Of a stretch of DNA of 64,000 nt, positions 36,716 through 45,591 are shown in pieces. Numbering within the stretch: the stretch's first letter is position 1; the number at the start of each line of letters is the position of its first letter. The notes under the pieces were generated by a model. The model worked only from the letters and a program-made list of their open reading frames with translations, was not told the DNA's origin and ran no database searches. The stretch is taken from assembly GCA_030447525.1 (NCBI GenBank), contig JAUJOR010000006.1, positions 131,331 through 195,330 on the forward strand. The letters run 5' to 3'. The position numbers and the translations under genes are program-made. Source of the DNA: Chloroflexota bacterium. Lineage in GTDB: Bacteria; Chloroflexota; UBA11872; UBA12225.

Positions 36716-38056
36716 ATGCAGAGGCGTGCTCTATTGATGCGGTCAATGCCAGTCGGGTACTTGACGGCCGCATGCGCAGTTCCTGGCGGCGACGGCGGCA
36801 CCAAGCCCGCCACCACTCTCAAGACCGATGTGACGATCCCCTTCCTGCAAACGACCGGCCAAGCCGAGCAGCAGATGGTCAACCAGGTCGTCGATCGTTG
36901 GCACCAGGCGCATCCGCGGGGGCCGAAGGCGGAATTCGTGATTCAATCCGGGCAGGTGAGCTTCGTCGCGATGCTCGCCGCCGGGACACCGCCGGCGCTG
37001 GCCAGTATGTCCGCCAGCCAGGGCGTCGTCTTCGCCGACCGCAACGAGTTCACGCCGCTGGACGACCTGATCAAGCGCCACCGCTACGACGTGGCCGACT
37101 ACATTCCAGCCTCGCTCGACCAGTACCGGTGGCGCGGCAAGCTGTTTGCGTTGCTCCGCGACTTCTCCCACCAATCGCTGTGGGTCAACCTCGACCTGCT
37201 CGCCAAGGACGGGATCACGCCTCCCGCCGGGGACTACGGGACGACCGCCGGCGGCTGGACGTTCGACCAGTTCGTCGAGGCGGCGCGCCGCCTGACCAAG
37301 TCGGAAGGCGGCGCGCGCGCCAGCCAGTACGGCTTCGTCCTCAACACCGGGCTGCGCGGCGGCTACGGGCAGTTCCTGTGGGGCAACGGCGCCGAGCTGT
37401 TCGACAAGGACTTCAAGCGCTGCACCATCGACGACGAGCGGGCGGTCGAGGCGCTCCAGCTGATGCAGGACCTGCGCTACAAGCACCGTGTCGCGCCCGA
37501 CGCCGCCGCGCTGACCGAGCTGCGCAACGCCGGCGTCAACACCGGCTCGCAGCAGCTCTTCTTCGAGAATCACGTGGCCATCGCCATCTTCCCCGTCGCG
37601 CGGATCGGCGAAGCACGCACGCAGGCCAAGGGGAAGTGGGACCTCGCGGTCGCGCCGCAGGGGGCGGCCGGCAGGGGCAAGCGCCTCACCACCGGCGGAG
37701 GCGTCGGCTGGTACCAGACCAAAGCCTTCCCCCACCAGGAGGAGGCATGGGCCCTCATGCAGCACCTGACCAGCGCCGAAACCGCCCTCTACCTGGCCGA
37801 CGTGCGCATCCCCGGCCGCAAGTCGGTGCTCGACAAGTGGCTGGCCCAAAATCCCGGCGAGCCCCCCAAGAGTCGCGGCGTCGCCAAGACCGGCCAGCAG
37901 GCGGTGCACATCGATCCGGTCTTCCCGCAGTGGGAGGAAATCCAGCGCGACATCTTCACCCCACAGCTGAACCGCATCTGGAACAACCAGGCCACTGCGC
38001 GCGAAGCCGCGCGCGAGATCGCGACCCAGACCAACCGAATTCTGGGCGGCGGCTAA
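36716..38056 (+). CDS. Extracellular sugar-type solute-binding lipoprotein 3
   Basis: 446 aa from ATG 36716 with GGGGAGAGAAC upstream. The short signal MQRRALLMRSMPVGYLTAAC ends in a lipobox Cys. The mature part has VVDRWHQAHPRGPKAEFVIQ, SFVAMLAAGTPPALASMSAS, FALLRDFSHQSLWVNLDLLA and the C-terminal region AWALMQHLTSAETALYLADV, matching family 1 carbohydrate-binding proteins. Intact. Upstream is an IS110 remnant and downstream 560 bp of non-coding sequence, so it is an orphan receptor. Confidence 0.9.
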   Translation: MQRRALLMRSMPVGYLTAACAVPGGDGGTKPATTLKTDVTIPFLQTTGQAEQQMVNQVVDRWHQAHPRGPKAEFVIQSGQVSFVAMLAAGTPPALASMSASQGVVFADRNEFTPLDDLIKRHRYDVADYIPASLDQYRWRGKLFALLRDFSHQSLWVNLDLLAKDGITPPAGDYGTTAGGWTFDQFVEAARRLTKSEGGARASQYGFVLNTGLRGGYGQFLWGNGAELFDKDFKRCTIDDERAVEALQLMQDLRYKHRVAPDAAALTELRNAGVNTGSQQLFFENHVAIAIFPVARIGEARTQAKGKWDLAVAPQGAAGRGKRLTTGGGVGWYQTKAFPHQEEAWALMQHLTSAETALYLADVRIPGRKSVLDKWLAQNPGEPPKSRGVAKTGQQAVHIDPVFPQWEEIQRDIFTPQLNRIWNNQATAREAAREIATQTNRILGGG

Positions 38057-38616
38057 CCGGGCAAGCCGGGCCAGTCGTCGAACACCTCCGCCGGGTCCTC
38101 GGCCACGACCGACGGGAGGTAGAGCGCGGCGGCCGTGCGCCGGCTGGCCGAGCGGCTCGGGATGGCGCTACGCCAAGCCGGCGAGCTCGAGAGCCAAATC
38201 GCGGCGCGTGCGGAGACGCGCCAGCCCGTGCGCCACCACCGTGCCGTGCGCTTCGGGTGCGGGTCCAGGGCTCGCCTGGCCGCTCCGCGCCATTGACCCG
38301 CAGCCAACCCACGCGACGGGACTTGCGTCCTGACGTCGTGCGTCAGGACGCTCACGCGCCTCGACACACGGGAGCGTCGGACACTGACCCTGAGCCACCT
38401 CACTCGCCACCTCACTCTTGGTGCGGGATCGTCTTACTGTGCATGCTAGGGGGGCGGAGCGGGGCTGACTCGGGGATTGTCGGGCGCCTTGGCTGCCTGG
38501 AATGTGATTGGTCGCACCGTGTCCGCGCCCTGGCCTGACTGAAGAGGGGCTGGCTCGAAGCCGAGCTCGAGTAAGACCGGTCGGCCGGGGGAACCACATC
38601 CAGGACGGAGGGGCAC
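38057..38616. other. Intergenic including IS110 copy 3 leader
   Basis: No gene seen in 38057-38430. The last 180 bp or so before the IS110 transposase are its likely non-coding leader, the position of bridge RNAs in this family, with self-complementary GC-rich segments near 38560. Confidence 0.4.
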
Positions 38617-39684
38617 ATGATCTGGATCGGCGTGGATGCCCCCAAGCGGCTGCATGCGGCGGTGGCGTTGGGGCCGGAGGGTCGACTGGGGCACAAGACC
38701 GTGCCGAACACGGCGGGGGGCTGGACGGCGCTGCTGACCTGGACGAGCGCGTGGCCGGAGCGCGTGTGGGCGATCGAGGGCTCTGGGGCCCTCGGTCGCG
38801 GCTTGGCGCAGTTCCTGGCGGAGCGGGGGGAGCGGGTGCACGAGGTGTCGCCGAAGTGGACGGCCCAGCGGCGGCGCACCATGCGCAAGCCAGGCAAGAG
38901 CGACCGGTTGGACGCGCACGCCGTGGCCCAATTGCTGCGGGAAGAAGCCGACGCGCTGCCCCTGGTGCTGCCGGAGGAGTCAGCGGCCGCCTCAGTTGAG
39001 CTCTGGAGCCGCCTGCGAGACGACGTCGTTGCGGACATGACGCGGCTGCGCAACCGCCTGCACGCGCTCTTGCTGCTGTGCGATCCCCAGTACCACCGGC
39101 GGCTGCCGAAGCTGACCACCCAGGGGGGACTCCGCGCCTGTCAGGCGTACACCGCCCCTGGCCCTGGGGCCTTGGCCCGCGCCCGGGAGCAGGCGGTGCG
39201 CCAGCTGGCGGCGCAGCTCGCGCTCCTGGCGCGCCAGGAGCGCGAGCTGCGCGCGAACCTCGAGCGCACGGTGACCGAACGCTTTGCCGCGCTGACGGCC
39301 ATCGAGGGAGTCGGCTCCCTGGTCGCCGCGGCGCTCGTCGCGGAGCTGGGTGCGCCACGGCCCGGCTTCGGGGTGCCCCAACTCGCGGCACTGGCCGGGG
39401 TCGCCCCGCTCGAGGCCTCCAGCGCCGGCACGGTGCGCCACCGGCTCAACCGACTCGGGAACCGCCGCCTGAACAGCCTCTTCTACCACATCGCCATCGT
39501 GCAGGCGCGCCTGTACCCACCAGCGCAGGCCTACCTCGCCCGACGGCAGCAGGAGGGGCACACGGCCAAAGAGGCCCGTCGCGCACTCAAGCGCCAACTC
39601 GTCCGCCGGGTCTGGCGCCACTGGCAGGCATGCTGGTCCGCTTCACCCGTCGCCCCGCCCATCCCCCGATCCTGTGCCGCCTGA
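38617..39684 (+). CDS. IS110-family transposase, copy 3 (intact)
   Basis: 355 aa. The N-terminal RuvC-like domain has MIWIGVDAPKRLHAAVALGP (Asp), VWAIEGSGALGRGLAQFLAE (Glu) and GKSDRLDAHAVAQLL (two Asp), the DEDD tetrad. The C-terminal Tnp20 domain has LTAIEGVGSLVAAALVAELG, LAALAGVAPLEASSAG with the conserved Ser, and RHRLNRLGNRRLNSLFYHIA. Full family length with no breaks, so probably active. It ends about 40 bp before an IS6 left end. Confidence 0.92.
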   Translation: MIWIGVDAPKRLHAAVALGPEGRLGHKTVPNTAGGWTALLTWTSAWPERVWAIEGSGALGRGLAQFLAERGERVHEVSPKWTAQRRRTMRKPGKSDRLDAHAVAQLLREEADALPLVLPEESAAASVELWSRLRDDVVADMTRLRNRLHALLLLCDPQYHRRLPKLTTQGGLRACQAYTAPGPGALARAREQAVRQLAAQLALLARQERELRANLERTVTERFAALTAIEGVGSLVAAALVAELGAPRPGFGVPQLAALAGVAPLEASSAGTVRHRLNRLGNRRLNSLFYHIAIVQARLYPPAQAYLARRQQEGHTAKEARRALKRQLVRRVWRHWQACWSASPVAPPIPRSCAA

Positions 39685-39726
39685 CCTGCAGTTGACAGAG
39701 GGGCATCACATCAACCGACTGGCGCG

Positions 39727-40580
39727 TCGACAAGTGCAGACCGTAGGACTCCGCGGTGCGCCAACTGTCGCCGCTCTACAAGCGCTACCGCTTCCCCGGG
39801 GAGATCATCAGCCACGCCGTCTGGCTGTACTACCGCTTCTTGCTCAGCTACCGGGACGTGGAGGAGCTGCTGGCCGAGCGTGGCATCACCGTCAGCTACG
39901 AGACGATCCGCCGGTGGTGCCGGAAGTTCGGCTCGACCTTCGCCGACGGGGTGCGTCGGCGCCGCCCCCCTCCAGGGGACAAGTGGCATTGTGAGAATGG
40001 GGGTGCCGGTGGCGGCGGGCATGACCCCAAGTGGCATTGGCTCGTGGACGAGGTCCAGCTCAAGATCAACGGGTGCAAGCACTGGCTGTGGCGGTCGGTG
40101 GACCAGGACGGGGTGGTGCTCGATATCCTCGTCCAGGCACGGCGCAACCAGGAAGCGGCCGAGGCCTTCCTGCGTCGCGTAGTCAACAGCAACGGGTACG
40201 AGCCGCGGGTAGTGATCACCGACAAGTTGGCCAGCTACCCGCCCGCGCTACGCCGCGTGCTCCCGGGAGTGGAGCACCGGCGGCACAAGGGCCTCAACAA
40301 CCGGGCAGAGAATTCCCACCGGCCCACACGGCGACGAGAACGCGTGCTCCAGCGCTTCAAGTCGCCGGCGCACGCCCACCGGTTCCTCAGCCCCTTCGGC
40401 CCCATCTCCGACCACTTCCGCCCCCGCCGCCACCTCGTCCCAGCGCCTGAGTACCGCCAGACGATGCAGACCCGCTTCGCGACGTGGCGCGCGGTCACGG
40501 GGCTCCCGGCCGCTGCCTGAGCACGCGAAGATCCATCCACCCTGCCCTCACCTGCCCGCTCATCTCCATCAACCGGGTTT
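39727..40580. mobile_element. IS6-family element
   Basis: The left part has GACAAGTGCAG and a GTAGGAC leader like those at 10.96 and 45.33 kb. Exact ends are uncertain. AGTTGACA occurs at 39690-39697 and 40581-40588 on either side, a possible 8-bp duplication, but the inner ends do not form a clear inverted repeat. Confidence 0.55.
39756..40520 (+). CDS. IS6-family transposase with 16-residue insert
   Basis: 254 aa from GTG 39756 (RQLSPLYKRYRFPGEIISHA). Motifs: SYRDVEELLAERGITVSYET, LVDEVQLKINGCKHWLWRSV (first Asp), RVVITDKLASYPPALRRVLP (second Asp) and HKGLNNRAENSHRPTRRRER (Glu). Between DKWH and the first catalytic Asp lies CENGGAGGGGHDPKWH, a 48-bp in-frame insert flanked by AAGTGGCATTG direct repeats. 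Otherwise open and full length. Confidence 0.88.
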   Translation: MRQLSPLYKRYRFPGEIISHAVWLYYRFLLSYRDVEELLAERGITVSYETIRRWCRKFGSTFADGVRRRRPPPGDKWHCENGGAGGGGHDPKWHWLVDEVQLKINGCKHWLWRSVDQDGVVLDILVQARRNQEAAEAFLRRVVNSNGYEPRVVITDKLASYPPALRRVLPGVEHRRHKGLNNRAENSHRPTRRRERVLQRFKSPAHAHRFLSPFGPISDHFRPRRHLVPAPEYRQTMQTRFATWRAVTGLPAAA

Positions 40581-40933
40581 AGTTGACAATCCCTCCGTGT
40601 GTCTTCCGAGCCTGCCCTGTTCTGCCGTCAGGGAGCGGCGCCTGTACACCACCGAGTGCTGGACGCAACACCGGCAACGCTGCTTCTCCCAGTATGGCGG
40701 ATCGCGTTGTAGGCAGCCGGGGGAGAGCCGCAGCTGGCGACTCCGTGGAATGGGGCAGCAGGCACGAAACCACACCTTGACCGCGCGCGGTCACCCCTGA
40801 CGCATGAAAATGCCGAGGTGCCGCCGCGTGCCCGCCGGTGGCGATAACGAGCATCGGCACCGCTGCCCCGATCATAGCTCTTCGCTGCCGGGCCGGGTCT
40901 TCCTGGCGCCGCGCCGCCGAGCAAGCTGCGACA
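40521..40933. other. Intergenic, no gene seen
   Basis: About 410 bp between the IS6 transposase and the nucleotidyltransferase. Small frames on both strands show no family pattern. Confidence 0.45.
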
Positions 40934-41854
40934 ATGCGCCGCGTGAGCCAGCACGACCCGGCGCACCCGGCAGGCGAGGCCAGCCGCCACCTGCGCGAGC
41001 TGGCGGGGCGCATCGCGGCGATCTACGCGGCGCACACGCCGGCCCGGGCGGCGATCCTGGTGGGCTCCGCCTCAACCGGGAAGAGCGATGAGTACTCGGA
41101 CGTCGACATGGGGCTCCTGTACGACGAGATCCCGCCCGAGGAGCAGCTGGACGCCGCGCGGGCCCGGGTCGTCCGCGAGCTGGGGGCGGTACCGCTGTCC
41201 CGGCCGAACGGCGACTGGTACCGCGTGGGCGGCGTCTATTGCCAGGTGGGCCTAATCACCCTCGATGCGCTGGACCGGCACCTGGACCGCGCCCTGGGGC
41301 CCGACTTCCAGGAGGGCGACCAGAAGGCGCTCTCCGGGTGGCTCCACGCGATCGCGCTGCACGGGGAGGACATCGTCGAGGCGCGCCGGCGGCGGGTGGC
41401 GACCTACCCGGAGGAGCTGGCGCGCGCCACGGTGCGCCGGTACCTGCGCTTTCAGCCGCTCTGGCTCGTGCCGGGCTACCACGCCGCCCGCGACGCCGCG
41501 CTCTGGTTCCACCACGCCGCCGCGGAGAACTGCTTGCACGTGCTGGGAGTCTTCGCGGGCCTCAACCGCCGGTACTACTCGACCTTCCAGTTCAAGCGCA
41601 TGCGGGGGTTCATCGACACCCTCCAACTGAAGCCGCCCGGCCTCGCCGACCGCATCGAGCGGCTGCTCGGGGACGTCACCACCGAGCCACCGTCGGCGGC
41701 GCGCGAGCTGGAGGCGCTGGTCGCTGAGACGGTGGCGCTGGTGGAGGAGCACATGCCGGAGGTCGATGTCTCTGACGCCAAGCGCTACCTCGGCGAGCGA
41801 CAGCATCCGTGGCAACTGCCGCCGCGGCCCGCGAACGAGCGCCAGGACCCCTGA
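40934..41854 (+). CDS. Nucleotidyltransferase-domain protein 2
   Basis: 306 aa from ATG 40934; an upstream ATG at 40838 is less likely because its extension lacks a coding pattern. The catalytic core AILVGSASTGKSDEYSDVDM shows GS...DxD of the polymerase-beta nucleotidyltransferase fold, then GLITLDALDRHLDRALG. The helical C-terminus has AARDAALWFHHAAAENCLHV and FAGLNRRYYSTFQFKRMRGF, like proteins related to antibiotic nucleotidyltransferases with a C-terminal helical domain. Intact. Converges on a ParB-like gene 78 bp away. Confidence 0.82.
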   Translation: MRRVSQHDPAHPAGEASRHLRELAGRIAAIYAAHTPARAAILVGSASTGKSDEYSDVDMGLLYDEIPPEEQLDAARARVVRELGAVPLSRPNGDWYRVGGVYCQVGLITLDALDRHLDRALGPDFQEGDQKALSGWLHAIALHGEDIVEARRRRVATYPEELARATVRRYLRFQPLWLVPGYHAARDAALWFHHAAAENCLHVLGVFAGLNRRYYSTFQFKRMRGFIDTLQLKPPGLADRIERLLGDVTTEPPSAARELEALVAETVALVEEHMPEVDVSDAKRYLGERQHPWQLPPRPANERQDP

Positions 41855-41932
41855 GTCGCCTTGGACGCGCTGCACAATGCCCGGTGCGCCTGGCGCCTCC
41901 TGGGCAACGGGCGCTACGTGGGAGGCCCCGGT

Positions 41933-42400
41933 TCACCCCCTTCCTGCGGGTACGAGGTCTTCTGCCCAGACCTTCACCACGCAGATCGTGGGGGCGCCGC
42001 GGATAAGGCTCTTGAGCAGGCGGTGGTAGCCATCCAGGATGACCCAGCGGCTGTTGTGCCGGGTGACGTGGATCGGGTACCTCGTGTCCGCCCGCTCGGC
42101 CTTCTCGCGGTGCGCGCGATACCGCTCCGGGTCCCGCAGAACGTCGTTGAGCGAGAGCTGGAAGCGGCGGCCCTCCCATCGCCAGATCGGCAGGTCCAGC
42201 AGCCAATCGAACGTGCTAACGGGCACTTCCTCGACGGGCAGGTCGAGCCGCCAGAGGGTCTCCTCGGTCCACCCGAACAGCGGGAACTCCCTGGGATCGG
42301 GAAACGCCTTGCGGACGCGCTGCGGCATCGACTCCAGGAGCTGCTCCCGGGTGACGCGGGGCGCCTCGAGCGGATGCAGGTCGCCAGCGCCCCGACTCAT
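41933..42400 (-). CDS. ParB-like domain protein 2
   Basis: 155 aa from ATG 42400. The C-terminal part RYPIHVTRHNSRWVILDGYH then RLLKSLIRGAPTICVVKVWA has the hydrophobic strand plus DGYHRLLK motif of ParB/sulfiredoxin-fold proteins. The N-terminal part has FPLFGWTEETLWRLDLPVEE. Intact. The nearby nucleotidyltransferase mirrors the arrangement at 18.9-21.7 kb. Function unknown; it lacks the ParB HTH, so partitioning is unlikely. Confidence 0.65.
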   Translation of the reverse strand: MSRGAGDLHPLEAPRVTREQLLESMPQRVRKAFPDPREFPLFGWTEETLWRLDLPVEEVPVSTFDWLLDLPIWRWEGRRFQLSLNDVLRDPERYRAHREKAERADTRYPIHVTRHNSRWVILDGYHRLLKSLIRGAPTICVVKVWAEDLVPAGRG

Positions 42401-42681
42401 GCAGCCAGCCTAGGGCGCGGGACCGCGTCGGTCAAGCATGGACACGTCAGCCGTAGCGTGCCCTCAGCAGCCGCCCCCCGGCCGAGGCCACACTGCGGGC
42501 GCTTGCCGAGCAGCGCCGACTGCACCGGCATAGCTGATGCAGCTCGAGTACCGTAAGGGAGAAGGCGAAACGGTGCGCGTCACCGCGCCCGCTGGTGTAT
42601 GGCCGATGCCGGTGCGGACGCCGACGGTCCGGTGGCCCCGCGGCGTAGCGTCAGCCGCCCGAGGAGAACACGACCACCATC

Positions 42682-43842
42682 ATGTCCGCTCCTCTCTCCG
42701 ATGCCGGGCAGGTCACCCGCAAGTGGCTGACGGAGGTGCTACGACGCAGCGGCGGCCTCGCGCACCAGCGGGTGACAGCCATCGAGGCATCTCCAGGTGC
42801 GGAGACCGCGATGTGGCGCCTGGTGCACCTGTCGCTCTCGTACTCCCCGGCCACACAGGGTCCGTCGCGGGCGCCCGCCCAGCTGCTGCTGAAGCTCCCG
42901 CGGCGCTGGCCGGGGCAGAACGCAGCGTTCCATATCCTGGGCAGGGCACACGAGGTGTACTTCTACACGCACTTGGCGCCGAGTCCGGCGATGGCGTCGG
43001 TGCCGGTCGTGCGCTGCTTTGATGCGACTCACAATCCCCGCACGCTTGGGGCGACGGCGACGCAGGAGGCGCAGGAGACGCAGGAGACGCCTGACGCCCA
43101 TGTGCTGGTGGAGGACCTCTCGGGGACGCACTGGCAGACGGAGCCGCCGCTGCCCCCGTCCGAGGCGCTGTGCGGCGAGGCCGTCTCGTGCCTGGCACGG
43201 CTGCACGCCGCCTGGTGGGAAAGTGGACGCCTCAGCCCAGGCGGCGACGTGGCCAGCTACCTCGCCTCGCAGGTCGAGACGGCGCGGGCGCTCGGCGTGG
43301 GGAACGTGCGGGGCGCAGCCGCGAGTCCGATCCCCGGCTTCCTCGACTTCCTCGGCGACCGCCTCTCCCCGGCGCGGCGACGGGTGTATGAGCGCGTGTT
43401 CGCCTTCGGATCGGCGCTGGCGGCGCGCCAGGAGCGCGGCCCACGGACGGTGCTGCACGGGGACCCACACTGGTGGAACTTCCTCTACCCGCGCGACCCG
43501 TCCAGGGACACGACACGCATCCTGGACTGGGGGAGCTGGCGGGTGGGGCCTGCGACGAACGATCTGGCCTACATGCTCGCGCTGCAGTGGTTCCCGGAGC
43601 GCCGGCGCCGACTGGAGCGGCCGCTGCTCGAGCGCTACCACGAGGGCCTCGCCGCGGGCAGCGTCGACCGGTACTCCTGGGACGAGCTGTGGCACGACTA
43701 CCGGGTGTCGGTGCTGTGGGGGCTCACCAAGGTGGCCCGGTGCTGGGCCGAGGGCTGGCCCACTGAGCTCTGGTGGGGGCACCTCGAGCGGGTGCTGCTG
43801 GCGTACGAGGACCTCGACTGCGAGGAGTTGCTTGGGTCATAG
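42682..43842 (+). CDS. APH/ecdysteroid-kinase-like phosphotransferase
   Basis: 386 aa from ATG 42682. Kinase motifs: LLKLPRRWPGQN with the ATP-binding Lys, VLVEDLSGTHWQTEPPLPPS, the catalytic loop TVLHGDPHWWNFLYPRD (HGDxxxxN) and metal-binding RILDWGSWRVGPATNDLAYM. This is the aminoglycoside phosphotransferase/choline kinase fold, nearest the EcKinase-like branch that phosphorylates small hydroxylated molecules. A Gln/Glu-rich run (QEAQETQET) from a 9-bp repeat sits near residue 130. Intact. Whether it modifies an antibiotic is unknown. Confidence 0.85.
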   Translation: MSAPLSDAGQVTRKWLTEVLRRSGGLAHQRVTAIEASPGAETAMWRLVHLSLSYSPATQGPSRAPAQLLLKLPRRWPGQNAAFHILGRAHEVYFYTHLAPSPAMASVPVVRCFDATHNPRTLGATATQEAQETQETPDAHVLVEDLSGTHWQTEPPLPPSEALCGEAVSCLARLHAAWWESGRLSPGGDVASYLASQVETARALGVGNVRGAAASPIPGFLDFLGDRLSPARRRVYERVFAFGSALAARQERGPRTVLHGDPHWWNFLYPRDPSRDTTRILDWGSWRVGPATNDLAYMLALQWFPERRRRLERPLLERYHEGLAAGSVDRYSWDELWHDYRVSVLWGLTKVARCWAEGWPTELWWGHLERVLLAYEDLDCEELLGS

Positions 43843-43939
43843 CGCCGGAGCGGCCGCACCGCCAATGCGGGGGCCAGACCAGCTCCTATATCCACGCCTA
43901 TCGCCTGTGCGTGATCGACCCGCGCGTGGGGAGCGGCAG

Positions 43940-43974
43940 CCGATAACCGGCAGAGTCGTCCTCGCGATTACCGG
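43940..43974. repeat. 35-bp hairpin repeat, copy R2
   Basis: CCGATAACCGGCAGAG at the start and TTACCGG at the end, 28 of 35 positions matching R1. Located about 100 bp after the kinase stop. Confidence 0.75.
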
Positions 43975-44001
43975 AAGCACTCCGGCCCCTCGCCCGCCGG
44001 C

Positions 44002-44290
44002 GGAGGGAGGGCAAGACTCCACCCCAACCGTTGGCGCGCGCCGGCGACGGGGCGGGGCGCGGCAGGCGCCAAGGAGGCGGCATGCCGGACGCCGCTCGAC
44101 GTAACGAGGGGTTGCCTTCAGTGCCCGAGGCACCACTGCGACGCTGCGCGTCCGAAATGGTCTCGACCCTGCACCGTGCACCGCCGCGCTCGTGTTGCGG
44201 CGTGATCGACGGTCATCCCGCCGCGGCGACCCTCGTGTGCAGCGCCGCGCGACCGGCTGCGCCAGGTGGACAGGGTTTTGCCCTCCCACA
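44002..44290. mobile_element. 289-bp MITE of the GGGAGGGCAAA family, copy B
   Basis: Left end GGAGGGAGGGCAAGACTCC; inverted right end TGTGGGAGGGCAAAACCC. Internal CGTGATCGACGGTC and CCTCGTGTGCAGCGCC are shared with copy A. The right edge cuts an integrase-type transposase gene. Confidence 0.75.
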
Positions 44291-44664
44291 TCCCCACGAA
44301 TGCGCTCGGTGCCCCACAGGACGTTCTCGCGTGACATCGTGGCGATCAGCTCGCGGACCTCTCTCGAGAGGTGCGGCCGGCCGAGCCGCGGCCGCGACTT
44401 CCAGCGCCAGAAGAGGCGCCACCCCTGGCGGTGCCACCGCACGACCGTGTCCGGACTGACGAGCACGAGATGGCGTCGCCACGCCGTGGTGAGCCACCGA
44501 ACCAGCACCCAAAAGAGTTTGTCTCGCCGCGTCAGCCGCGGCCGCTTGGTTCGTAGCAGCACCGCCAGCTGCTGCCGGAGCACGAGATTCTCGAGAAGAA
44601 GCGCGTGCCGGGCGCAGCACGCCACACGTACGGTGCCGAGTACCAGCCTGAGCAGTTCCAACAT
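44291..44664 (-). pseudogene. Integrase-type transposase N-terminal fragment
   Basis: Starts MLELLRLVLGTVRVACCARH at 44664, then HLVLVSPDTVVRWHRQGWRL and VRELIATMSRENVLWGTERI, ending at RG where MITE copy B begins. It contains the HTH half only and no catalytic residues. Confidence 0.8.
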
Positions 44665-45186
44665 CCCTGGAGCATGCCCAATGACCTTGACCTTTGTCTG
44701 CGCGGCTTTTTGCCGTCCCACAACCCGTTCTCCGGGTTCTGGCACGTGATCCGTTCCACGACCCCGCGCAGCTCTCGCCGGGGCGGCTCAGCAGGGCCCG
44801 CAGATCGAGACCCAGTCCCTGCGCCGGCAGGACCGGGCGCGCCGGTATCGGGAATCGTGTCGCTGGAGAGCGTGCCGGTCGGAGAAGTCGGCATCGAATA
44901 CACGCCATGGTCCCGTCGAGCGGCGTGACGGGCTGACGACGAAGAGCCTAGCACAGCCGGAGGCCGGGTCCAAGTACGCACTCGCTGGTTACCACGCGAG
45001 TGGACAGCTGGACAGCGGCGTGCCTCATACAGGTTACAGGTCGAGCCCCGCCCTGTCCTCCGTTTGCTCGAACGCCACCTCCCCCGCGATGGGCGCCGGT
45101 GTGCCGGCGTCGCCATTGCCACGACCCCGGGCGGGCGGCGCACCGAGGTGGACGGTGTCGCCGGCCGCGTGGGTCTCCTCTGGGTA
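44665..45186. other. Intergenic, no gene seen
   Basis: About 520 bp between transposon remnants. No coding pattern or repeat recognised. Confidence 0.45.
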
Positions 45187-45323
45187 TTGACACGTTGCGT
45201 GGCATCACCCCGTAGGATCAGGTGGTGTTCGCCTCTACCATAACTCCGTCCCGTGATCCGTTGTACCGAGGCTATCGGTTTCCCGCGGCGATCATCAGCC
45301 ACGCGGCGTGGCTGTACTATCGG
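45187..45323 (+). mobile_element. IS6 5' end fragment (IS6a)
   Basis: TTGACACGTTG, a CCGTAGGATC leader, then coding YRGYRFPAAIISHAAWLYY. It is cut after that point by the start of a second copy of the same element. Confidence 0.75.
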
Positions 45324-45591
45324 CATTGACAAGTTGAGCAGCATCACGCTGTAGGATCCGGTGGTGTCTGCCTCCACCACTGCTCCAACCGGTGACCGTG
45401 ACCCGCTGTCGGCGGCCATGAGAAACTCCCCATAGACGGCCACGAAACTCCCCACTGACGGCCACCAGAACTCCCCAGCCACGGCCACGAGATCTCCCCG
45501 GTCCATGTCACGACCGGCACTGCCGGTGAGGCGCTCTCACGCCGACGGCCCCGCGCCGCGCCGTCGCGGCCGCGCTGGCGGAAGGAGGGCG

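Noticed and set aside
36532..38538. 668-codon plus-strand frame overlapping solute-binding protein 3
   Set aside because: Different frame from the recognised binding protein and low-complexity basic composition, so a shadow frame.
39690..40588. AGTTGACA on both sides of the IS6 as a proven 8-bp target duplication
   Set aside because: The sequences just inside do not form inverted repeats, so the match may be chance; element ends are left approximate.
42680..43110. GGAGACGCA microsatellite in the kinase gene as a phase-variation tract
   Set aside because: Repeat unit is 9 bp, so length change would keep the frame, and only two to three units are present.
30626..44290. GGGAGGGCAAA units as termini of the integrase-type IS
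   Set aside because: The complete integrase-type IS at 29450-30559 has its own different ends (TGTTGGGCGCG...), so the 290-bp units are a separate family.
45505..45591. istA start at 45505
   Set aside because: The ATG at 45592 has a much better ribosome site and matches the usual IstA N-terminus; the upstream part overlaps terminal repeats.
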